6,574 nucleotides of DNA. Source: Deferribacteres bacterium. Its GTDB lineage: Bacteria > Nitrospirota > Thermodesulfovibrionia > UBA6902. This document shows, one piece after another, positions 5,011-6,574 of this stretch. Both the position numbers and the translations under genes were made by a program. The stretch's first letter is position 1, and each line of letters opens with the position of its first letter. The stretch covers positions 1-6,574 of the forward strand of contig JAADFS010000229.1 of assembly GCA_013152795.1 (NCBI GenBank). Reading direction: 5' to 3'. The notes beneath the pieces are model-generated. The model saw only the letters and a program-made list of their open reading frames with translations, was not told the DNA's origin and did no database searches.

Positions 5011-6574
5011 GATATAAATTTCCCCAATGCCTCATTCAGAAGGCTTATCTCCTTTTTTAATGCTTCATATTCCTGCAATGCCGCTGTCATATCTCCCCTG
5101 CGGCCCATTATCTCCAGCCTGCCGGCCCTCTGACGGGCGGGTTCGGCGCCGAAGGAGGCGAGTTCGGTCTTGATCCTGTGGGCTGCACGTGCAAGGGCCT
5201 CGTGGCTGCCGCTGTCGATGGCATCGCGTACCTCCTGCAGGACGGAGAATGATTTCCTGATAAATATCCCTGCTATCTCTTTCAGAAACTCCCTGTCACC
5301 CTCAACCAGCCTGAGCGCCTCCTCCTCGTTGAATACCCGTGCCTCTTTCGGGGACAGCTTGTCCGAGATGGTTTCAAAGAGCTCTTCCTTCCTGACCGGC
5401 TTTGATATATATCCGTCCATGCCTGCCTGCAGGCACCGCTCCATGTCTTCCCTGAAGGCAAATGCCGTAATGGCTATAACGGGGATATGCCTGCCGCTGC
5501 CGCGTTCCCTTTCCCTGAGAATCCCGGTCACCTCAAGCCCGTCCATCCCCGGCATCTGGACATCCATCAGTACGAAACTGAGTTTTTCTATTGCATCAAG
5601 GGCCTCCCTGCCGTTTGCGGCCACTGTCACCCTATGTCCCTGCTTTTCCAACATGCGTGTTATCATCTTCTGGTTTATCTCGTCATCCTCTGCAACGAGT
5701 ATGCTGAGCGGGGGCAATTCAGGCAGGGGCCTTTCCGCTTTTTCCACCTTGCATGTAGTCTTTTTTCTTGCCGTGACAGTCTTCCGGCTTGACAGGACAC
5801 CGACTATGGTATTATACAGCTCCGGTCTTTTTACAGGCTTCAGGACATAGGCGGAAATACCCAGCGACTTTGCCCGTGCAATGTGATTGCTCCTGTCCTC
5901 GGAGGTGAGCATCATTATGGTGGTCCCCTTCAGGGCGCGGTCGTTCTTTATGTTCCTTGCAACTTCGAATCCATCCATATCAGGCATTTTACAGTCAATG
6001 AGCACAAGGTCGAATGCACGGCCGGTTTCCTTTGCCTGCCTGAGTTTCCTGATCGCCTCATTGCCTCCCGTTGCCTCTGTCACCTCAAGCCCCCATAGGG
6101 AAAGAGTCTCCCGCAGGATCAGGCGGTTGGTGGCATTGTCATCAACCACGAGGGCATTCATGCCCTTAAGCTCAACACGCCCCGGCTGCTGTATGCCGTC
6201 TCCGTCTCCGCGGCAGAGCCGGAATTTGGCATCAAAATAAAAGGTACTGCCCCTGCCCTCTTCACTCTCAACACGGATTCCGCCGCCCATGAGTTCCACG
6301 AGTCTTCGGCTTATGGAAAGCCCCAGGCCAGTCCCCCGGTTCCTTCTCGTGGTCGAGGAATCTATCTGTGTGAAACTCTCAAATATATATTTCTGTTTTT
6401 CCCGGGGAATGCCGATCCCCGTGTCAGAGACGGAAAAAAGCAGCCTGCAGTCGCCGTCACGCATTTCCTCTTTCTCCACGAGAAGGTTTACCTCTCCCTT
6501 TTCCGTGAATTTTATGGCGTTGCTCAGGAGATTCACGAGAATCTGGCGCAGCCTGTTCGGGTCTCCGGACAGGT
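5007..6574 (-). CDS. Hybrid sensor histidine kinase, C-terminal part (HATPase-REC-REC-HPt), truncated by window edge
   Basis: The gene enters from the right edge; its sensor and dimerisation/H-box regions are outside. The frame is open to 6572 and reads GDPNRLRQIL immediately before NLLSNAIKF, the ATPase N box, so the GTG at 6534-6536 is an internal valine and not a start. The ATPase domain runs to about 6190, with the G1 box DTGIGIP at 6405-6425 and the G2 box GTGLGL at 6318-6335. Receiver 1 (about 5802-6161) has phospho-Asp codon 5994-5996 in LIDCKMPDMDG. Receiver 2 (about 5352-5708) has phospho-Asp codon 5562-5564 in LMDVQMPGMDG. A C-terminal HPt domain (about 5022-5324) has the motif AAHRIK with the histidine codon at 5178-5180. 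All signature residues for ATP binding and phosphorelay are present. The likely path is kinase His to receiver Asp to HPt His to the NtrC-type partner, whose gene overlaps by four bases. Such kinases are often membrane-anchored, but no membrane segment lies in the visible part. Confidence 0.95.
   Translation of the reverse strand, partial: LSGDPNRLRQILVNLLSNAIKFTEKGEVNLLVEKEEMRDGDCRLLFSVSDTGIGIPREKQKYIFESFTQIDSSTTRRNRGTGLGLSISRRLVELMGGGIRVESEEGRGSTFYFDAKFRLCRGDGDGIQQPGRVELKGMNALVVDDNATNRLILRETLSLWGLEVTEATGGNEAIRKLRQAKETGRAFDLVLIDCKMPDMDGFEVARNIKNDRALKGTTIMMLTSEDRSNHIARAKSLGISAYVLKPVKRPELYNTIVGVLSSRKTVTARKKTTCKVEKAERPLPELPPLSILVAEDDEINQKMITRMLEKQGHRVTVAANGREALDAIEKLSFVLMDVQMPGMDGLEVTGILRERERGSGRHIPVIAITAFAFREDMERCLQAGMDGYISKPVRKEELFETISDKLSPKEARVFNEEEALRLVEGDREFLKEIAGIFIRKSFSVLQEVRDAIDSGSHEALARAAHRIKTELASFGAEPARQRAGRLEIMGRRGDMTAALQEYEALKKEISLLNEALGKFIS

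Noticed and set aside
5170..5850. Long open frame (226 codons) on the plus strand, antisense to the kinase
   Set aside because: The serine-rich, low-complexity product mirrors the codons of the real kinase on the other strand, and no start signal or domain is seen.
5007..6536. Complete 509-aa kinase starting at the GTG at 6534-6536
   Set aside because: The frame continues upstream with GDPNRLRQIL, the conserved lead-in to the ATPase N box, so this GTG encodes an internal valine and the gene runs off the window.

Overview
The window looks like ordinary chromosome from a moderately GC-rich Gram-negative bacterium. An exported protein implies a periplasm, and a sigma-54 activator is driven by a multi-domain hybrid kinase. 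This style fits environmental Nitrospirota or Desulfobacterota, but that placement is a low-confidence impression with no marker gene behind it. No mobile element, phage gene or CRISPR array is visible.

Layout: two plus-strand genes and a tRNA face two minus-strand genes. Bases 1-141 are a leader with a degenerate short tandem repeat, a plausible extended -10 promoter, a perfect 12-bp palindrome and a small GC-rich hairpin. Bases 142-939 encode a protein-L-isoaspartate O-methyltransferase with an N-terminal signal peptide. Bases 936-3416 (ATGA overlap) encode a large polytopic membrane protein with a spermidine-synthase-like Rossmann domain between two groups of about seven transmembrane helices. 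A very AT-rich 35-nt gap leads to tRNA-Pro(CGG) at 3452-3528. The convergent gap 3529-3642 holds a weak hairpin and three copies of an 8-mer. Bases 3643-5010 (minus) encode an NtrC-type response regulator. Bases 5007-6574 (minus) encode the C-terminal part of a hybrid histidine kinase (HATPase-REC-REC-HPt) that is cut by the window edge.

How the genes work together: the kinase and regulator are translationally coupled (ATGA overlap) and form a phosphorelay ending on a sigma-54 activator; the sensor region lies beyond the right edge. The plus-strand pair is the more unusual part. The methyltransferase is predicted to be exported. The positive-inside rule places the Rossmann domain of its coupled partner on the same, periplasmic, side of the membrane. 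If right, both nucleotide-fold domains sit where S-adenosylmethionine is not normally thought to be available. This is an inference from sequence only.
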